This document shows positions 51,502-60,010 of a stretch of 64,000 nucleotides of DNA, piece after piece. The notes under the pieces are model-generated. The model was given only the letters and a program-made list of their open reading frames with translations, was not told where the DNA came from and did not search any database. The DNA comes from Planctomycetota bacterium (lineage in GTDB: Bacteria > Planctomycetota > Phycisphaerae > Sedimentisphaerales > Anaerobacaceae). Both the position numbers and the translations under genes were made by a program. Within the stretch, counting starts at the first letter, position 1; the number at the start of each line of letters is the position of its first letter. The stretch spans positions 1 to 64,000 of the forward strand of contig DUZJ01000004.1 of NCBI GenBank assembly GCA_013349615.1, written 5' to 3'.

Positions 51502-52392
51502 ATGAAATGGCAAATTAAAGTTAGAAAAGACCCTGCCCCGTTTTTAGCAAGGGTAATCATTACTGGCAAAAAATGGGACGCAAATCCAGAAGAAGCCAAA
51601 AAGCTCCTTATGCATATTTGTGAAAAGAGGCCGACGGACAAGAAAGTTAAATTCCTTATGACGTGTGGTGGCTTTATCCAATTTGATTGGCCAGAATCTG
51701 TAAGCGACGTAGGTAATAATAAATATCCAAACAAGAAGGCACTGGAGGAGTTGGTTGCGAAAGCTAAAGAATGTGCGATATTTATCCTGAGAGACGGTTT
51801 GGATAAGAAATTAAGAAAGTTCACTGATTACATAACATTAGGTATAGACTCATTTATGGCCGAGGATAATCTCAGTCGCCCACATATTGAATTTGTTCTT
51901 TTGGTCAATTTAGAAAACTATAAAATCTATTGGACAGGTAAATCATATCCAACATCTAACCAGCAAAAGGGATTAATCCGAATACCTGACTTAGAGACTC
52001 ATTTTTTAAACTTAAAAGATTCTGGGAAAATTATGATTCTGGGGTGCCATGACCTTAAAATGTTTGATCCAAGGCACTACAAAAGAGAAAACTTGTGTGA
52101 TTGGCGTAAAAATACAATCAAAAAATTTCACGAAAGGGCTAAGAAGGAACGACCAAGTATAGTGCTGCATCATCCCCATGAAACAGATTGCGTAGAAGGG
52201 GCTAAAATTACCGATCGTAAATATTCACCAGGTACGTGGGATAGAGCATGGAGAGATCTTAATAAAATAGTACCAACGGTAGAGAAATATGCCGGTGCAG
52301 GAAGATACTACAAGTGCGAGGGAGAACGTTCTCAATTAAGCGAAGTGCTTGAAAAAACAAAATCTGGCGATACAATAGATTTCATTGTTTGA
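51502..52392 (+). CDS. AT-rich gene of unknown function, possibly horizontally acquired
   Basis: The 296-residue protein has no signal peptide or transmembrane segment. Notable segments are 'VKFLMTCGGFIQFDWPESV', 'ECAIFILRDGLDKKLRKFTDYITLGIDSF', 'IMILGCHDLKMFDPRHY' and 'SIVLHHPHETDCVEG'. The histidine/aspartate-rich patches ('GCHDLKMFDPRH', 'HHPHETD') could form a metal or catalytic site (inference). GAAAGG lies about nine bases before the ATG. Codon use is more AT-rich than in addA or the phosphofructokinase gene, and repeats flank the pair on both sides. I do not recognise the family. Confidence 0.65.
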   Translation: MKWQIKVRKDPAPFLARVIITGKKWDANPEEAKKLLMHICEKRPTDKKVKFLMTCGGFIQFDWPESVSDVGNNKYPNKKALEELVAKAKECAIFILRDGLDKKLRKFTDYITLGIDSFMAEDNLSRPHIEFVLLVNLENYKIYWTGKSYPTSNQQKGLIRIPDLETHFLNLKDSGKIMILGCHDLKMFDPRHYKRENLCDWRKNTIKKFHERAKKERPSIVLHHPHETDCVEGAKITDRKYSPGTWDRAWRDLNKIVPTVEKYAGAGRYYKCEGERSQLSEVLEKTKSGDTIDFIV

Positions 52393-52408
52393 ATGAGGAG
52401 TAGTGCGA

Positions 52409-52495
52409 ATGGTGCGAAATATCGCACTCTACAAGCCAATTGATTATTTCTCTGCGACCTCTGTGCTCTCTGTGGCAAAAATTCTTTTTATTAAC
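52409..52495. repeat. Interspersed repeat with GTGCGA-AATA-TCGCAC hairpin (copy 2)
   Basis: A perfect 6-bp stem with AATA loop is followed by 'CTCTACAAGCCAATTGATTATTTCTCTG' and 'CCTCTGTG'. It parallels 1792-1890. Confidence 0.65.
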
Positions 52496-52780
52496 GAATT
52501 AAACGTGTCCGCCTGCCCCCGCCTTCAAATGATTAAGGATGATTTATTATTGTGGGGAATTTAGAATTGGCTGCCAAAAAAAATTTAATTTTTGGCCATT
52601 TTTTTGTTGACTGTTGTTTGATAATATATTAATGTATTCGTATGTTTACCTGATGGTAAACGGCAGACGCTGGCAGGCGATAGATAACTTGGAGTCAATG
52701 GTGAATATTTTTGGAGCGAAGCCTGACCCCTAACCGATTGTGGGGGGCCGAAAACCCTTATGAGAATTACCCATTTTACC

Positions 52781-53119
52781 ACTCATGAGCATCGAGAATC
52801 CAGTAGCCGCCATTGGGCGACCCGTGGAGAGAATCAAACTTTAGCTAACTTTAGGCACTTTAGCTCACTTTTCACTAATTTCTCCTCTACAACTGTAGAG
52901 AGCGCACTACAAATCGCTCATTTTATGCAAAACAAACCCAATTTCCAAAATGCCCAAATGAACGTAAGCCGAGTTTCAACAGAGGATTATGCAAAATGGA
53001 CACTTGGTCAACGTGGGAAAAACAAACCCAATTCAAAGCCAATTCAAACCCAATCAAACCCAATTAAAGCCAAAACAAACCCAATACAAAGCCAATACAA
53101 ACCCAAACAAAGCCAATTT
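52781..53119. repeat. Long interspersed repeat (copy B), upstream of the phosphofructokinase gene
   Basis: It has the same order of blocks as copy A (7117-7420): 'ACTCATGAGCATCGAGAATCC', the TTTAGGCACTTTAGCTCAC block, the CTCTACA-AC-TGTAGAG hairpin, 'CGCTCATTTTATGC' and the A/C-rich 'AAACCCAAT/AAAGCCAAT' tract. Copy B has a ~35-nt insert after the first block. It ends 84 bp before the kinase start. Confidence 0.85.
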
Positions 53120-53203
53120 CCGATTATCCTTGTGTCTTTGAATGGCTTCTGTATAATCTCCTTCTACATAATACCTGACAACTTTTTATGGAGAGTATAT
53201 GAA

Positions 53204-54415
53204 ATGGCAGAAGCGCCAAGAGCAAACGCGGTAGTAGCACAGTCGGGCGGGCCGACCGCTGTAATAAATGCGTCCTTAGTGGGTGTAATCGAAGAGGCAA
53301 ACAAGCATCCGGAAATCCAGGACCTTTACGGCTCTCTGCACGCCGTAGTCGGAATGGCCAAAGACCAGTTCATCGATTTGAAAAAAGTGTCGGCAAACGA
53401 GTTAGAGAAAGTGGCTGCTTCGCCTTGTTCGGCACTTGGTTCGAGCAGGGATAAGCCGGACGAGGAATACTGTGCGAGGATTCTGGAGGTCTTCAGGAAG
53501 CGCAATATCCGGTACTTCTTCTATATCGGCGGCAACGACTCGGCCAATACGGCCCATATTCTCAACAGGATGGCCGATGACATAGACTTTGATATACGGG
53601 CATTTCATATTCCCAAGACGGTGGATAACGACTTGCTGGTTACCGACCATTGTCCGGGCTTTGGGACGGCTGCAAAATTCGAGGCCTGCGCCCTGATGGG
53701 CGACGATTTGGATAACCGGACACTGCCGGGCGTCAAAGTCGATGTGATTATGGGCAGACATGCGGGCTTTTTGACCGCGGCCACCGTGTTGGGCAAGCAA
53801 AGGGATGATGATGGCCCGCACCTGGTATATCTTCCGGAAAGAGGTGTTTCGATAGACAAATTCCTTGGCGATGTCGAGGGTGTCTTGAAGAAGCTGGGCC
53901 GATGCGTTGTTACAGCCAGCGAGGGAATCTGTGATGCCGATGGTGTTACCTGGGCCAAAAAACTGGCCGAAGCGGCCGAGACGGATGCGCACGGTAATAT
54001 TTAATTTTCCGGCACAGGCGCCCTGGCTGACTTTCTGGCAGGGCAGGTAAAGAGCGAACTTGGCGCAAAGCGGGTCCGGGCTGACACGTTTGGCTATCTG
54101 CAAAGGAGCTTTGCGGGATTGCAGTCGGAAGTGGATGCGCGTGAGGCAAGGTGGTGCGGACGTCATGCCGTTCAGTATGCTATGGAGGAGGACAACGGTT
54201 CGGTTGCAATCAGACGGCTTGGCAATGGAGCGGATTATAAAGTTGAGCTGTTCCGCACCGAGCTTAAGAACGTCGCTGAGAAGACGAAATCTATGCCCGA
54301 CGAATTCATTAACGCCGAGGGCAATGGCGTTACCGATGCCTTTATCGAATACGCGCTGCCGCTGACAGGCGGTCTGCCCAAGACCCACTTTCTGGGCAAT
54401 TATCCGAAAATTTAA
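53204..54415 (+). pseudogene. pfp: PPi-type 6-phosphofructokinase interrupted by an in-frame TAA
   Basis: The gene would encode a 403-residue diphosphate-fructose-6-phosphate phosphotransferase. Hallmarks are 'VAQSGGPTAVINASLVG', 'FYIGGNDSANTAHIL' (GGNDS points to PPi use), the catalytic 'PKTVDND' and 'MGRHAGFLTAATVLG'. Codon 267 is TAA (54002-54004), directly after 'TDAHGNI' and before 'FSGTGALADFL', where homologues usually have glutamine; CAA to TAA is one change. The reading frame then continues to 54415 with 'TFGYLQRSFAGLQSEVDAREARWCGRHAV', including the substrate-binding arginine region. The first part (53204-54004) could be made alone but would lack this site. GGAG (53190) precedes the ATG. 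Confidence 0.85.
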
Positions 54416-54457
54416 GCATATTTGATAAACTCCGCATTAAAAGGAGGAACATATCCA

Positions 54458-55930
54458 ATGATACTGCGCAAAAATCTGACCGTTGTAAGTTTGTTTTTTC
54501 TAACCACCACTGCGTTTGCTGATGTGCCATCGAGTCAGACAGCTTCGGTAAATACAGCATTGGAAGCCGTTGTTGCACGAAGCGTGAAAGGCTATGGGGC
54601 TGTCGGTGATGGTAAGGCCGATGATACTGCGGCCATTGAAGCGGCCGTCAAAGCCGGTGGGGGGGTTGTATACTTTCCAGGGGGCAATTATCGTATCACC
54701 GGTACCGTTGTCGTGGACCTGAATGCCCGTGGTAAGACATCTCTGGTCGGGACCGGCGGGGCTTGTATTATCATGGCAGGTGCGGGGCCGGCGTTTCATT
54801 TTATTGGCACTCACAATGGAACCGCCGCTCCGGATAGTGTTCGTGACCAGATCTGGGAACAGGAGCGTTTGCCAATCATCACTGGCTTCGAGATACGTGG
54901 GGCTCACCCGGAATCGGTCGGCCTGCGACTGGAGAAAACGATGCAGGCCACCCTGACTAACCTGTTGATTCGCCGTTGCAAGGTCGGCGTCCATCTCGTG
55001 CGACGCAACCGCAATCTAATAATCGACCACTGTCATATCTATCACAACAGGCAGGTTGGAATAGACTTTGACCATGTGAATCTACATCAGGCAATCATTT
55101 CCGACAGTCACATCAGTTACAATCCGGTTGCGGGAATCCGGTTAGTGGGCGGCGAAATGCGCAACTTTCAGATTGTAGGCAATGACATCGAGTATAACCA
55201 CGATGTTAAAAAGGAAGGCTCAGCAGATGTACTGATAGATATGAGGCCGAAGGGCAGCACGTTTAGAGAGGGGACAATCGTTGGCAATACCATCCAGGCA
55301 AGGCCCAGCCCCAACGGAGCCAATATCCGGTTTCTGGGCGGGGAAAATCTCAGGACCGGCGGTCTTCTTGCTATAACGGGAAACCTCATCGGCAGTCAAA
55401 CGCACAACATTCATCTGGTCAACTGCCGTGGCGCGACGGTTTCCGGCAACTCCATATACAGTGCCGCAGAACACAGCCTCTGGCTGAAAAATTGTGCTAA
55501 CGTTGTGGCTGGCAACAACGCGATGGATTGGAATCCGGACCACAAGAAAAAACAGCTGGTCGATGGCATTTTGATTGAGAGCTGTAAGGGAGTTATCCTG
55601 TCGAACACGATTATCGAAAAGAGTTTCCAGGGGTCTGTGGAGTCTGGCGGTGCCATTGACGTCAAGACGAGCGAGGATGTCGCGATTGTGAACTGCCAGG
55701 TTTTGGACTTCATGTTTCGTGGCATTACGCTGACCGGTGCGGTGCGGTGCCGCGTGGTCGGCTGTTCGGTGATTGACCGACGAGAGAAACCATTAATGCG
55801 AGCGTCCATAGAAATAAAAGGCGGCCGTGACAATCTAATTGCTGGTAACATTGTAAATCGCGGCAGTCTTTCCATCGCCGATGGCACGGCAACTATCCGC
55901 GGCAATCTGGAAATAGGAATCGCCAAGTAA
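54458..55930 (+). CDS. Secreted right-handed beta-helix protein
   Basis: The 490-residue protein has a signal peptide (residues 1-~21) and the pectate lyase-type start 'SVKGYGAVGDGKADDTAAIEAAVKAGGGVVYFPGGNYRITGTVVV' (~43-87). Many short beta-helix turns follow ('NLIIDHCHIYHNRQVGIDF', 'ISDSHISYNPVAGIRL', 'IVGNDIEYNHD', 'GATVSGNSIY'). Such proteins bind or cleave acidic polysaccharides. No catalytic residue can be assigned. AAGGAGG before the ATG fixes the start. Its 3' end overlaps the convergent gene's 3' end by 96 bp. Confidence 0.8.
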   Translation: MILRKNLTVVSLFFLTTTAFADVPSSQTASVNTALEAVVARSVKGYGAVGDGKADDTAAIEAAVKAGGGVVYFPGGNYRITGTVVVDLNARGKTSLVGTGGACIIMAGAGPAFHFIGTHNGTAAPDSVRDQIWEQERLPIITGFEIRGAHPESVGLRLEKTMQATLTNLLIRRCKVGVHLVRRNRNLIIDHCHIYHNRQVGIDFDHVNLHQAIISDSHISYNPVAGIRLVGGEMRNFQIVGNDIEYNHDVKKEGSADVLIDMRPKGSTFREGTIVGNTIQARPSPNGANIRFLGGENLRTGGLLAITGNLIGSQTHNIHLVNCRGATVSGNSIYSAAEHSLWLKNCANVVAGNNAMDWNPDHKKKQLVDGILIESCKGVILSNTIIEKSFQGSVESGGAIDVKTSEDVAIVNCQVLDFMFRGITLTGAVRCRVVGCSVIDRREKPLMRASIEIKGGRDNLIAGNIVNRGSLSIADGTATIRGNLEIGIAK

Positions 55931-56893
55931 CTTCGTTGAACGAATTTGCGTAAACCGCTTCCACTTTGCTTCGATAGCATCCTTTACTTTTCTATCGCTA
56001 TGAATATATAGTGCGTAGCGGAGATGTAGAGGTTTATTTGGCTGAATTGTCCTTGGCCCATCGTGAGTTAAAGAAGCGCCCATCCAGCCGTCGTTGCGGA
56101 CATGAAAATAAGAGGGGAAGTTCGGGTTGTCCGGGTGGTCAAAGAGCGTGATGCCTTCTATTTTTTCATTTGTAATAGGGCCGGAATAATCGACCCATCT
56201 GGCGCGCTTCCAGAAAACTTTTTTTTCGTTGACGGCTCCTTCTGAATTGCGAATTGTTCCGCCGCCGTCATTGACGCCAATGGTTTTGGCCATTCTGACG
56301 CCAATCATTCCGAAAGGGGTTTTGCCAAGTATAACCGGTGTGTTGTCGGCCTTGAATTCCATATTGATAATCATAAGCCATTCGGAGTCGTCGAGCGGCA
56401 AGGCTGTTACCCGGCGTGTTTCGTGAAGAAGTAATTTGCCTTTATTGGATACCCACTGGTTTTCTGTGATTATAGAGCAAGCTTGGCTGCCGTCTTCAAA
56501 TTTAACAATCCGTTTGTGGCGGATTTTTCCACTGCCGCCATCGCTCCAGAAACTTATGCCGCCGACGTCATTGTGTGAAATCCAGACCGAATTGTGATGG
56601 CTGTGCGATTCCGGGTCGTGAGGGTGGCCCATGCGTGTAAGGCTGCGGCCCGAAGGGCCGATCACGGGAAAGATAAAAGGACGATTGAGGTCGGGGCCGA
56701 AATGATAGCGTGCAATCTCTGTACCATCCCGCTGAAACGAAGCCTGATGGTAGGGCAGCGGTACGACCTGCATATAAGGAACCGGTTTTGGCGCGGAAGA
56801 TGCAATTTGTGGGTATATGTTTGCAGTTATCAAAACTGACAAAATAAGATACGCGAAAATCGGTTTATTTAACGAAATGTTGAGAGAAAACAT
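55835..56893 (-). CDS. Secreted DUF6807 (PmoA-like) protein
   Basis: The 352-residue protein has a signal peptide (residues 1-~33). The family's 'FGPDLNRPFIFPVIGPSGRSLTRMGHPHDPESHSHHNSVWISHNDVGGISFWSD' region follows, with clustered histidines, then 'NMEFKADNTPVILGKTPFGMIGVRM' and 'WVDYSGPI'. These are typical of DUF6807 proteins found in planctomycete carbohydrate gene sets. The function is unknown. AGGAAAGG precedes the ATG. It is followed on the same strand, upstream, by the 589-residue gene. Confidence 0.85.
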   Translation of the reverse strand: MFSLNISLNKPIFAYLILSVLITANIYPQIASSAPKPVPYMQVVPLPYHQASFQRDGTEIARYHFGPDLNRPFIFPVIGPSGRSLTRMGHPHDPESHSHHNSVWISHNDVGGISFWSDGGSGKIRHKRIVKFEDGSQACSIITENQWVSNKGKLLLHETRRVTALPLDDSEWLMIINMEFKADNTPVILGKTPFGMIGVRMAKTIGVNDGGGTIRNSEGAVNEKKVFWKRARWVDYSGPITNEKIEGITLFDHPDNPNFPSYFHVRNDGWMGASLTHDGPRTIQPNKPLHLRYALYIHSDRKVKDAIEAKWKRFTQIRSTKLLGDSYFQIAADSCRAIGDGKTAAIYNVTSN

Positions 56894-56911
56894 TGATCAG
56901 ACCTTTCCTTA

Positions 56912-58681
56912 TCACTCCTCGGCGCTGAAAACTGCGATTTCAGCTAAGCCGATATTCTGCGTTTGGGGCTTGACGGCGGTAACAACAAACTTGAGCCAGG
57001 TAACTTTTTTGGGCGGGAAGGTGATTTCTTTGGCTGCCGAGGCGTCGTCTGGCAGTTGGCCTACGGTTATCGTGCTGTCGTCACTGAAGATGAGCGTGCC
57101 GGCAGTAACCTGGTCGGCGTGTGTGTTAGGCCGGTCAAAGAGCCAGACGCGGTCAATAATTTGTGGGTTGTCCCAGCTTAATCGCAGCATAGCCGATGCT
57201 TTTTCGTCATCAGCGGCCCATTCAGCCGATATATCTTCCGGGTATCCGCCAACTACTCCATCAATCGCTGCCTTGGCTGTGTAGCCTTTGTAAGTCGAAC
57301 TGACGGTGACTTTGGCTTTACGGGCAACGTTGTTCTTGCTTTTCAGCGGATCGTGCTGCTTTTGTGCCTGGAGTTTCTTTTTGTACTCACGATGCATCTT
57401 TGGCTCGAGCAGTTTGACCTGTTGGAGGACGAGGCCGTAGCGACTGCCCGGCGGTATGGCCTTGAATCGGATGTTGTTCCAGCCCTGACTGAAGTTGCCT
57501 GAATAGCACAGCCAAAGCGTTAGTCCGTCCTTGCTGATGAATTTTGAGGGGAAATTGAGGAAATAACCCTGTTCGCCAAACTCCTTCATATACGTTACGA
57601 GTTTCCACGGCCCTGTGATTATATCGGATTCGAGAATGTAGGAATTCATTTTGGCGACCGTTGGCCAGCCATCGGTTACACACATCAAGTATTTCTTCAA
57701 CGGCGCGTTGTAGGTAATCGTAACGCAGCCCATATCGTTGTTCCATTCCAGCAGCGGCTTGATGTCTTTGAAGTTGTGCGACCAGATGGATTTGCCTTTC
57801 TTATCGTGTCCTGCAAAATATTCATACTTTGACTCATTGTTGATGTTTTCGATGCTCGGGACGACTCGCGTAAGGTAAATCTGGTCGCCGGATATCCAGC
57901 TCAGGTTGGCGTATCGCGGCTTGGGGTCGTTTTCTTCGGCTCCGTAACCGACCAGGTAAGCTTTGCCGTCAGGTGAATGCTCCATATTTTTGCCGAAGTC
58001 GACGAATTTTGGTGAGCCGATTTTTAGCGGGCCCATAAATTTGGCAGGTTCAGGAAAAAGTGGTCTGGCCGGCGTGTGCGGAGAGTCTGTCCAGGTTTTG
58101 CCGTAGTCGGTTGAGATGCGAAAGCCCGGAATCGGCCCCAATACCGGCCAGTTCCATCTCATACCATCGTGCATAACACTTCCGGCGGGGCCTAAACAGT
58201 AGGTGCCGTAGTACCAGACGCCGTTGTGAACGAGGCTTCCGCACGGATAGCGTCCCTGGTAGGGATGCGGGTCGCCCTTGGTTATGCCGAGGGCCTTGAT
58301 TTTCAGATGGAGCGGGTCGTCGCCAATCATTACCGCCTGGCCGGTGGTCGCATTGCGTCCGCCGGAGCCGGAACTCATTCCGTCGGTTTGTCCGTCGGTC
58401 CAGGGAGAATACAGGTTGTCGTCTGATGCCCAGGAAGGATACCAGGTGTCCGCTGCTCGATAGTCGCTATGGACGCCGGTAAATAATATGCCGACCAGCT
58501 CTTTGGATTGCTCGAATGGAATGTCTTCCGGCGGCTGCGAGGGCCAAAGCAATGGTCCGGACCTTGGCTGATATTTCACGATTCTTTCTTCGGCAAAGGT
58601 GGTGCTGGATAAAACTGTTATCAGTAAGCCGGCCAGCAGTAATGTGCTTGTTTTTGTTGCTGTGATTGCTGATGCTTTCAT
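56912..58681 (-). CDS. Secreted glycosidase-like protein with F5/8-type C-terminal domain
   Basis: The 589-residue protein has a signal peptide (residues 1-~30) and a beta-propeller-type body ('GVHSDYRAADTWYPSWASDDNLYSPWTDGQTDG', 'GFRISTDYGKTWTDSPHTPARPLFP', 'YLVGYGAEENDPKPRYANLSWISGDQIYLTRV', 'GCVTITYNAPLKKYLMCVTDG'). The C-terminal domain (~460-589: 'KVTVSSTYKGYTAKAAIDGVVGG', 'LRLSWDNPQIIDRVWLFDRPNTHADQV') resembles F5/8 type C sugar-binding domains. GGAGGAG precedes the ATG. It is 18 bp from the DUF6807 gene and probably in one operon with it. Confidence 0.78.
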   Translation of the reverse strand: MKASAITATKTSTLLLAGLLITVLSSTTFAEERIVKYQPRSGPLLWPSQPPEDIPFEQSKELVGILFTGVHSDYRAADTWYPSWASDDNLYSPWTDGQTDGMSSGSGGRNATTGQAVMIGDDPLHLKIKALGITKGDPHPYQGRYPCGSLVHNGVWYYGTYCLGPAGSVMHDGMRWNWPVLGPIPGFRISTDYGKTWTDSPHTPARPLFPEPAKFMGPLKIGSPKFVDFGKNMEHSPDGKAYLVGYGAEENDPKPRYANLSWISGDQIYLTRVVPSIENINNESKYEYFAGHDKKGKSIWSHNFKDIKPLLEWNNDMGCVTITYNAPLKKYLMCVTDGWPTVAKMNSYILESDIITGPWKLVTYMKEFGEQGYFLNFPSKFISKDGLTLWLCYSGNFSQGWNNIRFKAIPPGSRYGLVLQQVKLLEPKMHREYKKKLQAQKQHDPLKSKNNVARKAKVTVSSTYKGYTAKAAIDGVVGGYPEDISAEWAADDEKASAMLRLSWDNPQIIDRVWLFDRPNTHADQVTAGTLIFSDDSTITVGQLPDDASAAKEITFPPKKVTWLKFVVTAVKPQTQNIGLAEIAVFSAEE

Positions 58682-58704
58682 TATTTTGCTCCTCCGAAAA
58701 AGGG

Positions 58705-59628
58705 TTAATTAAACAATGCCTCTACGAATGTCTCTGGGTTGAATTCAGCGATGTCTTCTGGTTTTTCGCCGAGGCCGACGAATTTTACCGGTATGTCGAG
58801 CTGGTCTTTAATGGCGATTACGATTCCGCCGTGTGCGGTGCCGTCAAGCTTTGCCAGGAATATTCCTGTAACGTCAATTGCCTCCGTGAAAATCTTTGCC
58901 TGGGCGATTGCATTCTGGCCGGTTGTGGCATCGAGAACCAGCAGTACTTCATTCGGGGCACCTGGGATTTTTCGGGCCACAACGTCGCGAATCTTGGTCA
59001 GTTGCTGCATCAAGTCCTTTTTCGTGTGCAGTCGGCCGGCTGTGTCGAGAATCAGGATATCTGTCTCTCTTGCGACGGCCGCTTCACAGGCATCGAAAGC
59101 GACCGCTGCGGGGTCTGCGCCGGATTTGTGTTTTACGATTTGGACGCCGATGCGTTCGGCCCAGATGCTTAACTGTTCTACGGCGGCGGCACGGAACGTA
59201 TCGCAGGCAGCGACGATGACCTTTTTGTTGTTTTGGGTAAATATATAGGCGAGTTTGGCGATACTCGTGGTTTTTCCGGTGCCGTTGACGCCGGCGACGA
59301 GGATGACGGTCGGGCCGGGGTGGGCGAGACACAATTGCCTGTCGCGGCCGGGCCAGTAGCTTTTGATGTGTTCTTTCAGAAACGGCAGTATTTCGTCGGT
59401 GGTTGAGATTTGTCTGCTGCGGTAAGCATCACGCAAGCCGGATATCAGATTGTCCGTCGTTTCTAAGCCGATATCGTCGCTTATCAGCGTTTCTTCCAGC
59501 TCGTCGAGAAGGCTTTCATCGATATTTCTGACCAGGGTGAGTACCGACGACAGTGAAGAGCTGATTTTGTCACGCGTTTTGCCTAAACGGTCTTTGAAAT
59601 ATCCTGCCGTCTTAGTGAAAATTCCCAT
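58705..59628 (-). CDS. ftsY: Signal recognition particle receptor FtsY
   Basis: FtsY is the GTPase receptor that brings ribosome-SRP complexes to the membrane. The 307-residue protein has the N domain ('NIDESLLDELEETLISDDIG'), P-loop 'GVNGTGKTTSIAKLA', 'DTFRAAAVEQLSIWAERIG', 'ILDTAGRLHTKKDLMQQL', 'TKLDGTAHGG' and 'KFVGLGEKPEDI'. It lacks the acidic A domain of the E. coli protein. The ATG at 59628 with AAGGAAG upstream is preferred to an in-frame start at 59895. It is divergent from dnaA. Confidence 0.96.
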   Translation of the reverse strand: MGIFTKTAGYFKDRLGKTRDKISSSLSSVLTLVRNIDESLLDELEETLISDDIGLETTDNLISGLRDAYRSRQISTTDEILPFLKEHIKSYWPGRDRQLCLAHPGPTVILVAGVNGTGKTTSIAKLAYIFTQNNKKVIVAACDTFRAAAVEQLSIWAERIGVQIVKHKSGADPAAVAFDACEAAVARETDILILDTAGRLHTKKDLMQQLTKIRDVVARKIPGAPNEVLLVLDATTGQNAIAQAKIFTEAIDVTGIFLAKLDGTAHGGIVIAIKDQLDIPVKFVGLGEKPEDIAEFNPETFVEALFN

Positions 59629-60010
59629 AACTGCTTCCTTATGGATAAACAATTTTTCCGACACAGTTTCGCAGATATTGACAATCATTTCAAGTGGATT
59701 CCAGCTCCTTCGGCTACTTCGATTTAACTCAGTATAAATTTTCCCGGCACAGGTTTCACGCCAAAGAGAGGATGATTTATCCGAACTGTCTATCGGGCGG
59801 GAAAAAATTTGCATTTTTTTGTTTTTTTCGCAAGTTTGTTTTTGACAAATCAAGCGATTCGAATTAGATTTCGATTGCCGGATTTGTTCAGGCACAGGGG
59901 GCAGCCTGTTCTCGACCTTGGAGAGTTTTTTAACAGGGATGTTTTTTAATGGTCAGTTATTGTTTGCATAGAGCACGGATTAGGTAGGTCTTTCACAAAG
60001 GAGGGTGGTC
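59629..60010. other. Divergent ftsY-dnaA intergenic region
   Basis: No gene is seen. The spacer holds a likely dnaA promoter (59842-59870), one DnaA-box-like site on the minus strand at 59640-59648 (TTATCCATA, one mismatch from TTATCCACA) and a poorer one at 59777-59785 (TTATCCGAA). This is not enough to call an origin. Confidence 0.4.
59842..59870 (+). promoter_or_regulatory. Promoter of dnaA
   Basis: Perfect TTGACA (59842-59847), 17 nt, TAGATT (59865-59870). The leader would be about 130 bases. Confidence 0.5.

Larger units (their letters stand above)
52393..53203. other. Repeat-rich spacer upstream of the phosphofructokinase gene
   Basis: This spacer has no gene I can support. It holds the GTGCG hairpin repeat (52409-52495), an AT-rich stretch (52560-52640) and the long interspersed repeat copy B (52781-53119). 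An open frame runs in phase from 52760 into the kinase gene, but its first ~148 codons are translated repeat. Confidence 0.65.

Noticed and set aside
52760-53203. N-terminal extension of the phosphofructokinase frame
   Set aside because: The extra 148 codons are repeat copy B in frame. Kinase homology begins at the ATG at 53204, which has GGAG upstream.
53402-54388. 328-codon minus-strand frame opposite the phosphofructokinase gene
   Set aside because: It is a shadow of a conserved gene, with no start signal or known motifs.
59629-60010. Replication origin next to dnaA
   Set aside because: Only one near-match DnaA box and one poor one were found, with no cluster and no AT-rich 13-mer set.
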